A stretch of 64,000 nt of DNA, from NCBI GenBank assembly GCA_032251435.1, contig JAVVEH010000009.1, forward strand, positions 1 through 64,000. Direction: 5' to 3'. The position numbers and the translations under genes were made by a program. Of the stretch, positions 25,801 to 34,932 are shown piece by piece. Under the pieces are notes generated by a model. The model did no database searches. It was not told the DNA's origin and saw only the letters and a list, made by a program, of their open reading frames with translations. The stretch comes from JAVVEH01 sp032251435 (lineage in GTDB: Bacteria > Verrucomicrobiota > Lentisphaeria > Oligosphaerales > MVZH01). The number at the start of each line of letters is the position of its first letter. Positions within the stretch are counted from its first letter, which is position 1.

Positions 25801-26997
25801 ATGAAAGAAGTTGTTCAATTACCGAATGCCGCCTGGGGACGGTTCCTTGGCGACGTGTTCATCTGTTCCCTGGGCGCGTACGGCGGCCCCGAGGCGCACC
25901 TGGGCGTGTTCACCGAACAGATGGTGGTTAGGCGCAAGTATCTCGACGAGAGCGAGTTGATTGAGCTGGTCGCTCTGTGCAGCATGCTGCCGGGCCCGAC
26001 CAGCACTCAAACCATCGTCTCCATCGGCTACCGGACAGGCGGGCCTGTCTTGGCGCTGTTGACCATGCTGGTGTGGGCCCTGCCGGTTTTGACGGTCATG
26101 ACCATCCTCTCGTTCCTGTACCAGTTCCTGGCCGGGCGCGGGATCTCCGCCGATGGTCTCCGCTATGTCGGTCCGATGGCGGTCGGTTTCATCATTCTGG
26201 CCGCCTTCCGTATCGGGCGAAAGGTGGTCAAGGACAGGTCAACGGCGCTGCTGATGGTGTTTGGCGCGGTGACGACCTACCTCATTCGCGCGCCGTGGAT
26301 ATTCCCGCTGGTTCTCATCATCGGGGGAGCCGTCGCGATCCTCACGGAGCGGGAGAAGAACCTTTGGAACCGCGTGCGGATCAAACCGCCCTGGCGGTAC
26401 CTGATCGTCTTCGCGCTACTGGCTCTGGGCGGCCTGACGCTTGAGGGTGTCACCCATCACCGACTGGTTCATGTTTTCGAGAATTTCTACCGCTACGGAT
26501 ACCTGGTGTTCGGCGGTGGCCAGGTTGTGGTGCCCGTCATGCACAGCGAGCTGGTGCAGGTCCGCGGGTACATGACCAACCAGGAATTTATGACCGGCTA
26601 CGGGCTTGTGCAGGGCCTGCCGGGACCGATGTTCAGCTTTGCCGCCTATGCGGGCGGCCTCGCGGCGCGCGGCGGTTCCGGAGCGTTCCAGGTTCTCGGG
26701 GCGGTTCTCGGCGGGATCGGCATTTTCCTGCCGGGACTGCTATTGATCTACTTTGTCTATCCGGTGTGGGAGAGCCTGAAGCGAATCCGCGCGGTGCGCG
26801 TTTCGCTGCGGGGTGTCAACGCCGTGGCCGGCGGGCTCATCGCCATCGCCGCCGTCATTCTCATGCAGGCCGGCGGCCCGCGACTCGACAACTTGCTGGT
26901 GACCGTGGTGACAGTGGCTCTACTTGCCACGCGCAAGGTTCCCGCGCCGTTGATTGTCGCCGCCGCCCTGGCGGCGGGATTCGTTAGCCCGTTTTGA
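25801..26997 (+). CDS. chrA: Chromate transporter, two-domain ChrA
   Basis: A 398-residue integral membrane protein of the CHR family in the long, duplicated form. The N-terminal half has GDVFICSLGAYGGPEAHLGV and MLPGPTSTQTIVSIGYRTGG; the C-terminal half repeats the pattern with YLVFGGGQVVVPVMHSELV and GYGLVQGLPGPMFSFAAYAG. The paired GG-P and LPGP motifs are diagnostic. About ten hydrophobic segments are visible. ChrA exports chromate by a proton-coupled mechanism; many anaerobes carry it without obvious chromate exposure, so another oxyanion is possible. ATG 25801 gives MKEVVQLPN; a GTG at 25780 is in frame. The next gene converges on it from the other strand. Confidence 0.9.
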   Translation: MKEVVQLPNAAWGRFLGDVFICSLGAYGGPEAHLGVFTEQMVVRRKYLDESELIELVALCSMLPGPTSTQTIVSIGYRTGGPVLALLTMLVWALPVLTVMTILSFLYQFLAGRGISADGLRYVGPMAVGFIILAAFRIGRKVVKDRSTALLMVFGAVTTYLIRAPWIFPLVLIIGGAVAILTEREKNLWNRVRIKPPWRYLIVFALLALGGLTLEGVTHHRLVHVFENFYRYGYLVFGGGQVVVPVMHSELVQVRGYMTNQEFMTGYGLVQGLPGPMFSFAAYAGGLAARGGSGAFQVLGAVLGGIGIFLPGLLLIYFVYPVWESLKRIRAVRVSLRGVNAVAGGLIAIAAVILMQAGGPRLDNLLVTVVTVALLATRKVPAPLIVAAALAAGFVSPF

Positions 26998-27117
26998 GCG
27001 GGGAAAAATGAGAGCGTTCAGTGTTCGGTGTGGAGCGGCACCCGTCCATGGCCGGGGGTGAGACTCGCGGCGTCCCTGTGCCCACATGTCGCTGAAACCC
27101 GTATGTTGTATGAAAAG

Positions 27118-30100
27118 TCAATACAGGTCTGACTTGCGCAGACCCTCGATATAAACATCGATTTTTCCAAAGCGTTCCTGTTTCCAGTTCGGCTTCATCG
27201 CCGATGGGTATTCGACGTTGGCGTAGACCGCCAAGGTATTCGTCCCCTTCTTGAGCAGATTGCCTTCCTGCTCGGACAGGCCAATTTTCCAGTAGGAACC
27301 GCCGTCTTTCCACCACACATAGGTCTGAACTTTTGTGCCGTTGAGATAGATGTGGAATCCCTGGTTGTTCAGGACCCGGAGGCGATAGATGTCATAATCA
27401 GGGTTTTCCACGTCAAACGTGGTTCGAGCCAGCAGAAATTCGCCATCCCCCCAGGCGGATTGAGTGGGGTAGGGAATCTCACGACCCCGGAATTCGCCCA
27501 CGCCTATTGGCGCCCGCCCCTCGTTCCACCCACTGTCGTCGAACCCCGGTTTGAACCAGTTCTTGTATTGTTGTGGCAATGCGATATCACGGAACCGTTT
27601 GCGTTCGCGAGGGGGTTTCATATCGCTTTCGCTGGCCGGATCGAGGGAGACGAACCGCCAGGCTCGTTCACCCGGCGCCGGCGCGCCCAGCGCCTGCCAG
27701 CCGGCGACATCTTCCTTGAGTCGCTTCAGCATCAGAACCGAATCGATTAACGACAGGTTCGCGCCCTTGTCTTGTTTCAACCGCTCGGTAAGTTCCGGTA
27801 GATAGGTCTCGTAAAGGACATCCACCAGCCGCTGTCTCGTGTCACCTTCGGCGCGCTCCAGCATGGGATAGAAACCCGTGCCGCCGGCGCCTCCGACAGC
27901 TAGGATCTCGATCAGACTGCCGGTATCCAACTGGTTTACGCGCCTACCGAGTCGAGCGGCGAGATCGGCGGCGGATTCGGTCGAGTTGTCCATCGCCAGG
28001 CGGATCGACGTGAGCACGTTCCACGCCCCCTCGCGTGTTCGGAGACCGGGCTTGATAGCGCTTTCGCTCGCGGCGGTGGCCAGGCCAGCCAGAATGATTT
28101 GGCCGATCTCGCTGTCGGCTCCGGCTTTCTTGAGCGCCTGTCCTAACTGCCCGCCCATGCCTCCGCGTCCCTGGGTGTGGTATTCGGCGACAAAAATATC
28201 CATGAGTTTGGGCAGGACGGTGATGTATTTTACCGGATCCTTGTCCAGGCCCTGAAGCGCCATGAACGCGCTCTGCCGCAGCCACCATTCGTCATGGGTG
28301 GTCCATGGCATGATGGCATCGACGTGTTTTTCGATCACGTCTGTCGGCATATTGCGCATCGCGAACAAAGCGCCTTCGACGACCAGCAGTGATTCATCCG
28401 GATTGGTGATCATGGCGGTGATCGCTGTGATCATGCCCGGCGTGTATTGTTCAGTCGGCAGCGGATTTTTTCCCATCGCGAACCAGTAACGCCAGTCGAT
28501 GATGCCATCGAGCGCGGCGCGCCTGAGACGGGGATCCGGGTCGGTCAGCAGCTTTTCAATCATCTCCAGCTCGCCGGATTTGACCAGCGCTTTGCAGGCC
28601 TGCGAGCGGAACATGTAGCGGTGGTGATAGACGTTCTGCAGGATCTGTTCGCGGGTGGCCCCCAGTTGTTCGGGATCGGTCTGGTTGTAGGCGTTGCCCA
28701 GCAGGCTCATGATTTCATGCGGCGCCATTTCTTTACCGTGTTCAAAGAACTTTGGGTTATGCTCGATGCTGTGGAAAGCGAGATCCGCTTCGCGACCCCA
28801 TAGGTGTTCGGGCAACGTGAAGCCGACGGCAAATTTTGACTTGGAAGCGCCGTGGATGCGCAGGTTTTTCAGGTGGGCCGTGTAGGCCAGCGCCATGCCC
28901 GCTCCCGAGCCGGGATCGTTGAAACCGCCGATGGTCGCGATCCCGATCGCGCCGTCATGGAAGCGTGAAAGGTCGAACCACCATTTGAGGCGATCCATCA
29001 TCGCGCGGTAGTCCTCTGGCTTCTTTTCCCGGAGATAGGCCGCCGAGGCGCCCCGCCACATGCCATCGCCGCGGCCATTGTCACCGTGCCCCGTGGCCAG
29101 CGACGGGTAGCTTTTGAGTGTCGACATCGCCAGGTAATCCCGGGCCGACTGATAGATCGACGTGTCGCCCGCGGCGCCGGCGGCGATCTGCATGGCGGCG
29201 GAGATCATGCCATCCTTCCCGTTCGAGCCAAGCCCCCCTTCACTGCGATGGTCCCCGTAGGGCACCGTCCCGTGTCCCACAAATCGGTAGAAAAACGTCA
29301 GAGATCCCAGCAATGTGGTGTCGTCCACATCGACACCACACTCTTTCCCCAGCAGCAAGGTCGTCAAGACCTGGGCGCTGGCCGGGTTCATCAGGCCACC
29401 GGCGACGTATCGGGGATTGATGTCTTTGCCCCAGTGCGGCCAGGCGCTGCCAAATTTCTGCCGTTCCTTGGCGTTGTCGCAGTAGTATTGCAGGACCGGC
29501 AGCACGTCCTTGTCTCCGGTGCGCAGGTAATATTCGGCACAGGCGACACCGTTATATCCGTTGTTCCATGTGTGATCGCCGATGCTTTGCGGATTGGCGA
29601 TGAACGGCTTGAAATAGTCTTTGACGACCGGCAAGTGAGCGTCGTCGCCGGTCGACAGCAGGAACAGGCACATTAACGCGCCGGGGATGCCCTGGTTTTC
29701 GTCTTTCGCGCCCGGAATCCCATCGATTTCTTTCTGATCACGCGCCAGACGCTTGTGGTAATATGCCGCGGCCTGTTCGATAATCTTCTTTGATTTCGGG
29801 CAATCGACCGGCCAGGTGTCACTGTAGGCGCCCAGGGCCGGGATGCTCACTGTGATTTTCCGCTGGCCGCCGTCTCTTTGAATGTCAAAGACGAGTTGAC
29901 CATCGCCAGCTTCGGCCTCGGTGATGGCTTTCCCGACCTCCACAAACGGGTTGAGCCCCTTCAGCGCGGCGCCATTGACACCGAGGATGATATCCCCGAC
30001 GGCAATTTTCCCCGCCGCGGGGCTGCCGTCAGCGACTGTCTCGACCGTGACTGCGACGCCTTTGTGGATATGGGCATGAATCCCGGTCGGGCCGAGGTGC

Positions 30101-30252
30101 CCGAATGGGCGCTCGCGCGTCGGATTCGGGCGCAGGTTGTAGACCTTTGCCTGCGTATAATACTCATCCGCGGCATGACTTACAGAAACCAAGCTCAGCG
30201 AGGTTACTAGAAGAGCGCATAGGATACGGATTGAGAATGGGCGGATCGTCAT
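27118..30252 (-). CDS. Exported DUF6288-type protein with PDZ, HEAT and jelly-roll domains
   Basis: A 1044-residue secreted protein. Signal peptide ends near VSHAAD (residue 28). A PDZ-like domain follows (GPTGIHAHIHKG, DGSPAAGKIAVGDIILGVNG). Residues about 150-530 form an alpha/alpha-toroid-like region rich in GNGRGDGMW, YNGVACAEYYLRTGDKD and similar helical elements, characteristic of DUF6288. About 550-800 are HEAT-like helical repeats (DPDPRLRRAALDGIIDW, AFMALQGLDKD). The last 190 residues look like a galactose-binding-type jelly roll (WFKPGFDDSGWNEGRAPIG, FHIYLNGTKV), suggesting carbohydrate binding. AAAGGAG lies eight bases before the start. The gene is divergent from the UroD-like gene at 30337 with 84 bp between. 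Function is unknown; it is a paralogue of the lipoprotein at 31775. Confidence 0.75.
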   Translation of the reverse strand: MTIRPFSIRILCALLVTSLSLVSVSHAADEYYTQAKVYNLRPNPTRERPFGHLGPTGIHAHIHKGVAVTVETVADGSPAAGKIAVGDIILGVNGAALKGLNPFVEVGKAITEAEAGDGQLVFDIQRDGGQRKITVSIPALGAYSDTWPVDCPKSKKIIEQAAAYYHKRLARDQKEIDGIPGAKDENQGIPGALMCLFLLSTGDDAHLPVVKDYFKPFIANPQSIGDHTWNNGYNGVACAEYYLRTGDKDVLPVLQYYCDNAKERQKFGSAWPHWGKDINPRYVAGGLMNPASAQVLTTLLLGKECGVDVDDTTLLGSLTFFYRFVGHGTVPYGDHRSEGGLGSNGKDGMISAAMQIAAGAAGDTSIYQSARDYLAMSTLKSYPSLATGHGDNGRGDGMWRGASAAYLREKKPEDYRAMMDRLKWWFDLSRFHDGAIGIATIGGFNDPGSGAGMALAYTAHLKNLRIHGASKSKFAVGFTLPEHLWGREADLAFHSIEHNPKFFEHGKEMAPHEIMSLLGNAYNQTDPEQLGATREQILQNVYHHRYMFRSQACKALVKSGELEMIEKLLTDPDPRLRRAALDGIIDWRYWFAMGKNPLPTEQYTPGMITAITAMITNPDESLLVVEGALFAMRNMPTDVIEKHVDAIMPWTTHDEWWLRQSAFMALQGLDKDPVKYITVLPKLMDIFVAEYHTQGRGGMGGQLGQALKKAGADSEIGQIILAGLATAASESAIKPGLRTREGAWNVLTSIRLAMDNSTESAADLAARLGRRVNQLDTGSLIEILAVGGAGGTGFYPMLERAEGDTRQRLVDVLYETYLPELTERLKQDKGANLSLIDSVLMLKRLKEDVAGWQALGAPAPGERAWRFVSLDPASESDMKPPRERKRFRDIALPQQYKNWFKPGFDDSGWNEGRAPIGVGEFRGREIPYPTQSAWGDGEFLLARTTFDVENPDYDIYRLRVLNNQGFHIYLNGTKVQTYVWWKDGGSYWKIGLSEQEGNLLKKGTNTLAVYANVEYPSAMKPNWKQERFGKIDVYIEGLRKSDLY

Positions 30253-30336
30253 GGTTGTGCTCCTTTCATGATCGAGGTTCTGGCTTTTTCGAGGCTAGTG
30301 CTCTGCTTTCAGAAAAATATCGCATGGGAGGAAACA

Positions 30337-31473
30337 ATGCAAGCGGACAGGCGAAAGGCAGGCTATATTCCTGGCATGACGCATCAGACATTCGCATCCA
30401 GGGTTGATTTTAGCGACGAGTCTTGGGCCCGGGCGCGGGAAGCGCATCGGCGGTGGTGGCGCGGGGAACTGGGGCGCCCGTTGATCCAGATGCGGCTGGA
30501 CGGGGTTGAAACATCCCGTCCAGAACCAGTGGCGCTATCCAAAGCGTTTGCCGCCTTCTATGACGATTCGGTCTCCCCCGAAACCATTGTCGACCGCTGG
30601 GATTATGATCTTTCCCGCACGCTTTGTCTGGGTGACGCCTTTCCCCATGTGTGGCCTAATTTCGGGCCCGGGGTGGCGGCCGCCTTCTCGGGCGCCAGTC
30701 TGGAATGCGATGACCGCACTGTGTGGTTTCATCCGGAAACGGTACGGGAAGTCGACGATTTGAAACTCTCCCTTGACCGGGATTCGACGTGTTTCAATCG
30801 CATCGCCGAGATTATGAAAACCGCGACGGACTTCTGGCAGGGGAGGGTCCAAGTGGGGATGACGGATCTGGGCGGCAACCTGGATATTCTGTCGACCTTC
30901 CGTCCTGGCGAGGCCCTGCTGTTTGACCTGTACGACAACCCCGGAGCTGTCAAGACCAAGACTTGGGATGCCCACCGGCTCTGGTGGGAGAGTTTCCAGG
31001 CGTTGAACAAGGTCTTGCAACCCATCAATCCCGGCTACACCGCTTGGACACCGATTTTCAGCGACGCCCCCTACTACATGCTGCAATGCGACTTCTGCTA
31101 CATGATCGGTCCGGATATGTTCGATGAATTTGTGAAACCGGAGTTGGCCAGAACCTGTGAAAAACTGGATCACGCGTTCTATCACCTGGATGGACCGGGA
31201 CAGTTGAACCACCTTGACAGTCTGCTGGAGATCGAAGCCCTGGCCGGGGTCCAGTGGATTCCCGGCGCCGGTGCCAAACCGATCACTGAATGGCCTGAGG
31301 TGTACCGCAAGATTACCGACGCGGGCAAGAAAATCCAACTCTTTGGCTCCCTGGAGGATCTCCGTATTATTGCCGACCAGACCGGCCGGGCTGACAACAT
31401 CGTGCTGATTGCCGGTGGGCACGTGAAAAACCGGAAGGCCATCGAAAAAGCGATGGCGGCGTTTGGGGTGTGA
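30337..31473 (+). CDS. UroD-like protein, second copy type
   Basis: A 378-residue UroD-superfamily protein only distantly similar to the one at 9898. It has the features of a PVC-specific subgroup: RWDYDLSRTLCLGDAFPHVW, FSDAPYYMLQCDFCYMIGPD, FYHLDGPGQLNHLDSLLEI and VQWIPGAGAKPITEW. The segment HLDGPG occupies the place of the metal-binding HxCG loop of methyltransferase members, with no Cys, so corrinoid-dependent transfer through zinc is doubtful. GGGAGGAAACA is directly upstream of ATG 30337, which is why that start is preferred over in-frame ATGs at 30268 and 30376. It sits between two DUF6288-type genes. Substrate unknown. Confidence 0.75.
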   Translation: MQADRRKAGYIPGMTHQTFASRVDFSDESWARAREAHRRWWRGELGRPLIQMRLDGVETSRPEPVALSKAFAAFYDDSVSPETIVDRWDYDLSRTLCLGDAFPHVWPNFGPGVAAAFSGASLECDDRTVWFHPETVREVDDLKLSLDRDSTCFNRIAEIMKTATDFWQGRVQVGMTDLGGNLDILSTFRPGEALLFDLYDNPGAVKTKTWDAHRLWWESFQALNKVLQPINPGYTAWTPIFSDAPYYMLQCDFCYMIGPDMFDEFVKPELARTCEKLDHAFYHLDGPGQLNHLDSLLEIEALAGVQWIPGAGAKPITEWPEVYRKITDAGKKIQLFGSLEDLRIIADQTGRADNIVLIAGGHVKNRKAIEKAMAAFGV

Positions 31474-31774
31474 GCCAGCCTGGATTTTTCATGCGGCGTG
31501 AATAATCCATCCCTTTGGGGACGTGATCTCGTTGCCTCACCGGCTTCGACGGACGCTGCGATGCGATTCTGCTTGCCCGGGACAAAAACGTGATCCCCGA
31601 CAACTTTTAGTTTTTCAGTCTTACTTCCATACGGCAATACTTGTGTCGCAGGTTATTTGTCAGGTTTTCCGGTTTACATCAATATGGTCGCGCGAGGGGT
31701 GCGCCACTCGCCGGACATATTTTCCGGATACCCTTTGGCGAGCATTTTTTAAAAAGGAAAGCTTAGGAATAGCC
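31474..31774. other. Intergenic region upstream of DUF6288-type lipoprotein
   Basis: 301 bp without a coding signal. It contains a weak 5-bp stem (GCGAG/CTCGC, near 31691-31715) and AT-rich sequence near 31745-31760. The following reading frame is open into this region but has no start with a ribosome-binding site. Confidence 0.3.
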
Positions 31775-34522
31775 ATGATAAACTATCTTGCCATGACCGG
31801 GGTGCTGGCTGCTTTCATTCTGACAGGTTGCGCGGGCTTTCAGGCTGGTTCGGCGGATGTTGACGGGTTGGCGTTCGATGATTTGACCGAGGCCAAAGCC
31901 GAGGATGTGGTCGCGTTGCCCGGAAAGGTCTATCGAATGGGGAACACGGGTATCTGCGGTACTGTGGAAACCGATCATATCGAGGTGACCCATATTATCC
32001 CGGGCTCGGTCGCCGACGGGAAAATTCAGGTGGGTGATCTCATTCGCGGCATGCAACACCGGGGTATGGACGGCTGGGGGGGCATTCCTAACCTGGTCCG
32101 TGTGCGGTTGTATCGTATCGGGCGCGATTGGGATTGGCATTTTTACGTGACTGTGGAGCGCGGGAGTCTGCGCGGCGGCAAGGGCAATACCGTCACCTAC
32201 GATCTGCTGATGCCGCCGGACCCAGGCAACCTGTGCCACTACGGCCCCACCGGTTTCTTTGCAAAACGCTACCCCGATCACTTGGTGGTGGATTTGGTGG
32301 AGCAGGGATCCCCGGCGGACGGGAAGCTTCAGGCAGGGGATGTCATTGTGGCGGTTGATGGCCAGCCGATCCCGCTCGATGCCTACACCCTATTCACGGA
32401 AGCCATCGACAAGGCTGAAACTGAAGAGGGCGGGGGTAAACTGAGATTAACAGTGCGGAGAGCGCCCGAATTAATGTCTAAAGACCCAAAGCCCCAACCA
32501 CCCAAAGAATCAACGAAATCCGAAATCCGAAATCCGAAATCCGAAATTTCGTTGGGGGAAATATCCAACGCCTCAAGGGAAGAGGATGTCACCCTCCAAC
32601 TCAAGGTGCTGGGCGCCTACAGCCCGTCCGCGCCGGTCAATTGCGCCAAGACCGATGCTTTGATCACGCAAACCGCCGATTATCTGGTGAAAAGCGGGGA
32701 CTACGGCAAGCTGAACTGGGGGTTGCTGGGTTTGCTGGCGACGGGTGAAGAGAAATACATCAAGGTGGTCAGGGATCATCTCCATGCGGCCGAATGGGCT
32801 CAACCTCCGGAAAATCTGGATGAGCTGGTGGGCGTAACCAAAAGCTCCACCGCTTGGCATTGGGGCTATCAGGCGTTGATATTGACCGAATACTACTTGC
32901 TGACCGGCGATGCGTTCGTTCTTCCGGCTATCACCAAATTCGCCCGGGGGCTGGCCGCCGGGCAGGACCAGGCCGGTCTCTGGGGGCATCGGATGCGCCA
33001 TCCGGAACTCGGGCGCGCCTTCGGCTACGGGGTGATGAATCAGCCCTCCCTGTCGATTTTTATCGCATTGATCCTCGCCGAGAAGTGTGGCGTGAAGGAC
33101 CAGTTGGTGCGGGACGCGATTGAAAGAACCCACGGGCATTATAACAAGTGGATCGGCCAAGGGGCGCTTCCGTATGGCAATCACAACCCCAAAGAAACTG
33201 AATTCACGAACAACGGCACCAGCGGTTCGCTTGCCATCGCCTTCGCCTTACTTGGTAATAATAAGGGGGCGAGTTTCTACGCCGCCATGTCGGCGGCGGC
33301 CAGTGAGGAAATTCTCACCGGCCATACTGGATGTGATTGGAACATTCTCTGGTCAGGCCTGGGCGCCAATGTCCTCGGCCCCGAGATGGCGACCGCCTAC
33401 AGCCAGAAGACCCACTGGCTGCCAACAGTTACCCGGACCTGGACTGGCCGTCATGTCGGCATACTGGGACGGGGCTCAGCTCCGAATTCGGGGGGGCTGG
33501 GAACAACCGGCGGGCACCTGCTGAATCTTTGCGCGGGACGTCGGGCGATCCACCTGACCGGCAAAGGCATGGATAAGTCGCTTTGGCTGACGGCCGGAGA
33601 ATCCCGGGCAATCGTCGAGGCCGGGCATATTGACACATCCAGTGAGAAGGCCTTGCTGGACCAACTGGGAAGCCCGTTTCCTCCCGTGCGGTTGCGGGCG
33701 GCGCAGGCGCTGGCCAGGCGGGATGCCCAAGTGGATGATGAGGTGATGGAACTGTTGACCAAAGGCGCATTCAACCAGCGTGTCGGAGCGATTCACGCCA
33801 TTCAGAATCTGAAAATTGAGGATACGGAAGATGACCTGCTGGCCATCATTAAAAATGAACACGACGACCTCTGGGTGCGGCAGATAGCCGCGAGGACCAT
33901 CGGGAATATGAAAGAAGCGAAAAAATATGCTCCCGAGCTTCTTACCGTGCTCGTTCAGGACAAACCCTACGACCCGTATCGCGAATTGGACCTCTATCTG
34001 GGGGGCGCTCTGGTGAAGCTCTATGAGCCCGATCCCTATGCGACAGATCTGGACAAGGATCTCTTCTATCGGGGCGTGGCCAAGCTGCTGGGCCACAAAC
34101 ACGCTTCCGGCCGGGGAGTCGGCATGGCCCTGATTAACAATATTCCCAAAGAAGATCTTCCCCGGGTCATCGACAAGATGGTCTACCTGATTGAGGACAA
34201 GGACAAGAGCTACACCTCATACACCGGCGCCGGGCGCCAGGAGGCCTTGGAGATCCTCTATCGTCTGGGCATCAAGGAAAGCATGGATTACACAGTCAAC
34301 ACCATCAATGAGCCCACTGGCCGCGGGGGGCCGCGGGCGCGGGAGAGAAAGCGTTTGCTCAGTACGTTTGGCGCCGAGGCGGAATATCTTATTCCCCGGA
34401 TAAGAGACGTGCTCGGCGACCAAGCCGATCCGATCATCGAGCGGATTCAGGGATCTAAAACGGCCAGAGATATGATGACGGTTGATGAATTCAAACGGGC
34501 GGCGGAACCGCGTGCGAAATGA
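31775..34522 (+). CDS. DUF6288-type lipoprotein with two PDZ domains and HEAT repeats
   Basis: A 915-residue lipoprotein: MINYLAMTGVLAAFILTGC is a clear lipobox, so the protein is probably anchored in a membrane facing the periplasm. Two PDZ-like domains follow (IIPGSVADGKIQVGDLIRG; QGSPADGKLQAGDVIVAVDG), then a linker with a heptanucleotide repeat (32517-32547), the DUF6288 toroid region (GYQALILTEYYLLTGDAFVL, YGNHNPKETEFTNNGTSGSL) and C-terminal HEAT-like repeats. It lacks the jelly-roll tail of the paralogue at 27118. The start is chosen by AGGAA before ATG 31775 and by the lipobox. PDZ domains suggest binding to C-termini of other exported proteins; enzymatic function is unknown. Confidence 0.75.
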   Translation: MINYLAMTGVLAAFILTGCAGFQAGSADVDGLAFDDLTEAKAEDVVALPGKVYRMGNTGICGTVETDHIEVTHIIPGSVADGKIQVGDLIRGMQHRGMDGWGGIPNLVRVRLYRIGRDWDWHFYVTVERGSLRGGKGNTVTYDLLMPPDPGNLCHYGPTGFFAKRYPDHLVVDLVEQGSPADGKLQAGDVIVAVDGQPIPLDAYTLFTEAIDKAETEEGGGKLRLTVRRAPELMSKDPKPQPPKESTKSEIRNPKSEISLGEISNASREEDVTLQLKVLGAYSPSAPVNCAKTDALITQTADYLVKSGDYGKLNWGLLGLLATGEEKYIKVVRDHLHAAEWAQPPENLDELVGVTKSSTAWHWGYQALILTEYYLLTGDAFVLPAITKFARGLAAGQDQAGLWGHRMRHPELGRAFGYGVMNQPSLSIFIALILAEKCGVKDQLVRDAIERTHGHYNKWIGQGALPYGNHNPKETEFTNNGTSGSLAIAFALLGNNKGASFYAAMSAAASEEILTGHTGCDWNILWSGLGANVLGPEMATAYSQKTHWLPTVTRTWTGRHVGILGRGSAPNSGGLGTTGGHLLNLCAGRRAIHLTGKGMDKSLWLTAGESRAIVEAGHIDTSSEKALLDQLGSPFPPVRLRAAQALARRDAQVDDEVMELLTKGAFNQRVGAIHAIQNLKIEDTEDDLLAIIKNEHDDLWVRQIAARTIGNMKEAKKYAPELLTVLVQDKPYDPYRELDLYLGGALVKLYEPDPYATDLDKDLFYRGVAKLLGHKHASGRGVGMALINNIPKEDLPRVIDKMVYLIEDKDKSYTSYTGAGRQEALEILYRLGIKESMDYTVNTINEPTGRGGPRARERKRLLSTFGAEAEYLIPRIRDVLGDQADPIIERIQGSKTARDMMTVDEFKRAAEPRAK
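32517..32547 (+). repeat. Heptanucleotide tandem repeat (AATCCGA)4 inside the lipoprotein gene
   Basis: Four exact copies of AATCCGA plus three bases. The repeat is flanked by CAACGAAAT (32511-32519) and its reverse complement ATTTCGTTG (32546-32554). In frame it encodes KSEIRNPKSEIS in a linker between PDZ 2 and the toroid domain. Similar (NPKSEIR)n peptides occur in other PVC proteins as I remember. Confidence 0.8.
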
Positions 34523-34647
34523 GAGGCGAAGCTTCGCTCGATCAGCGGCGCGGCACGTGACATGACGCGGTCGAACGGGGCTTCTTCCGCCCAGCCATCA
34601 TCGACGGTCAGGTGATTTTCGGTGTCCATGAGATTTTTTTTCATCAA
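34447..34647 (-). CDS. Possible small ORF, unrecognised
   Basis: A 66-codon frame overlapping the 3' end of the plus-strand lipoprotein gene. It begins MMKKNLMDTENHLTVDDG and has a plausible acidic composition (WAEEAPFDRVMSRAAPLIER), but no clear ribosome-binding site and no family I know. It could be the start of a truncated gene. Confidence 0.2.
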   Translation of the reverse strand: MMKKNLMDTENHLTVDDGWAEEAPFDRVMSRAAPLIERSFASHFARGSAARLNSSTVIISLAVLDP

Positions 34648-34932
34648 TGGGAATCCATACAGAGGATGAGAGGATCTGGAGGACGGCCTGGTTGCAAATT
34701 AAACCAGCGGGATTATGGCTGACTCCGGCTCGCTTTTCCAAAGTTCGGCATATAGATTTGACTCGTTTAAAAAAACCGGTGCTGTGATCGTCTTATAAGG
34801 TGTCGTAACACATTAACTGTCACATTTTGCGGGCAAATCAAAGCTGGTTTGAGCAGGAATTGTATTTATTGTTGAACAGCCCCTAAGTATGTGTGTGTAT
34901 GCTTTTTTCACATAAACCTGGAGTAAAGTGAT
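34648..34932. other. Non-coding upstream region of the alpha-2-macroglobulin gene
   Basis: 285 bp of AT-rich sequence without coding potential. TTGAAC (34874-34879) followed by TGTATG (34898-34903) is a weak promoter candidate (spacing 18). GGAG (34919-34922) serves the gene at 34933. Confidence 0.3.
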
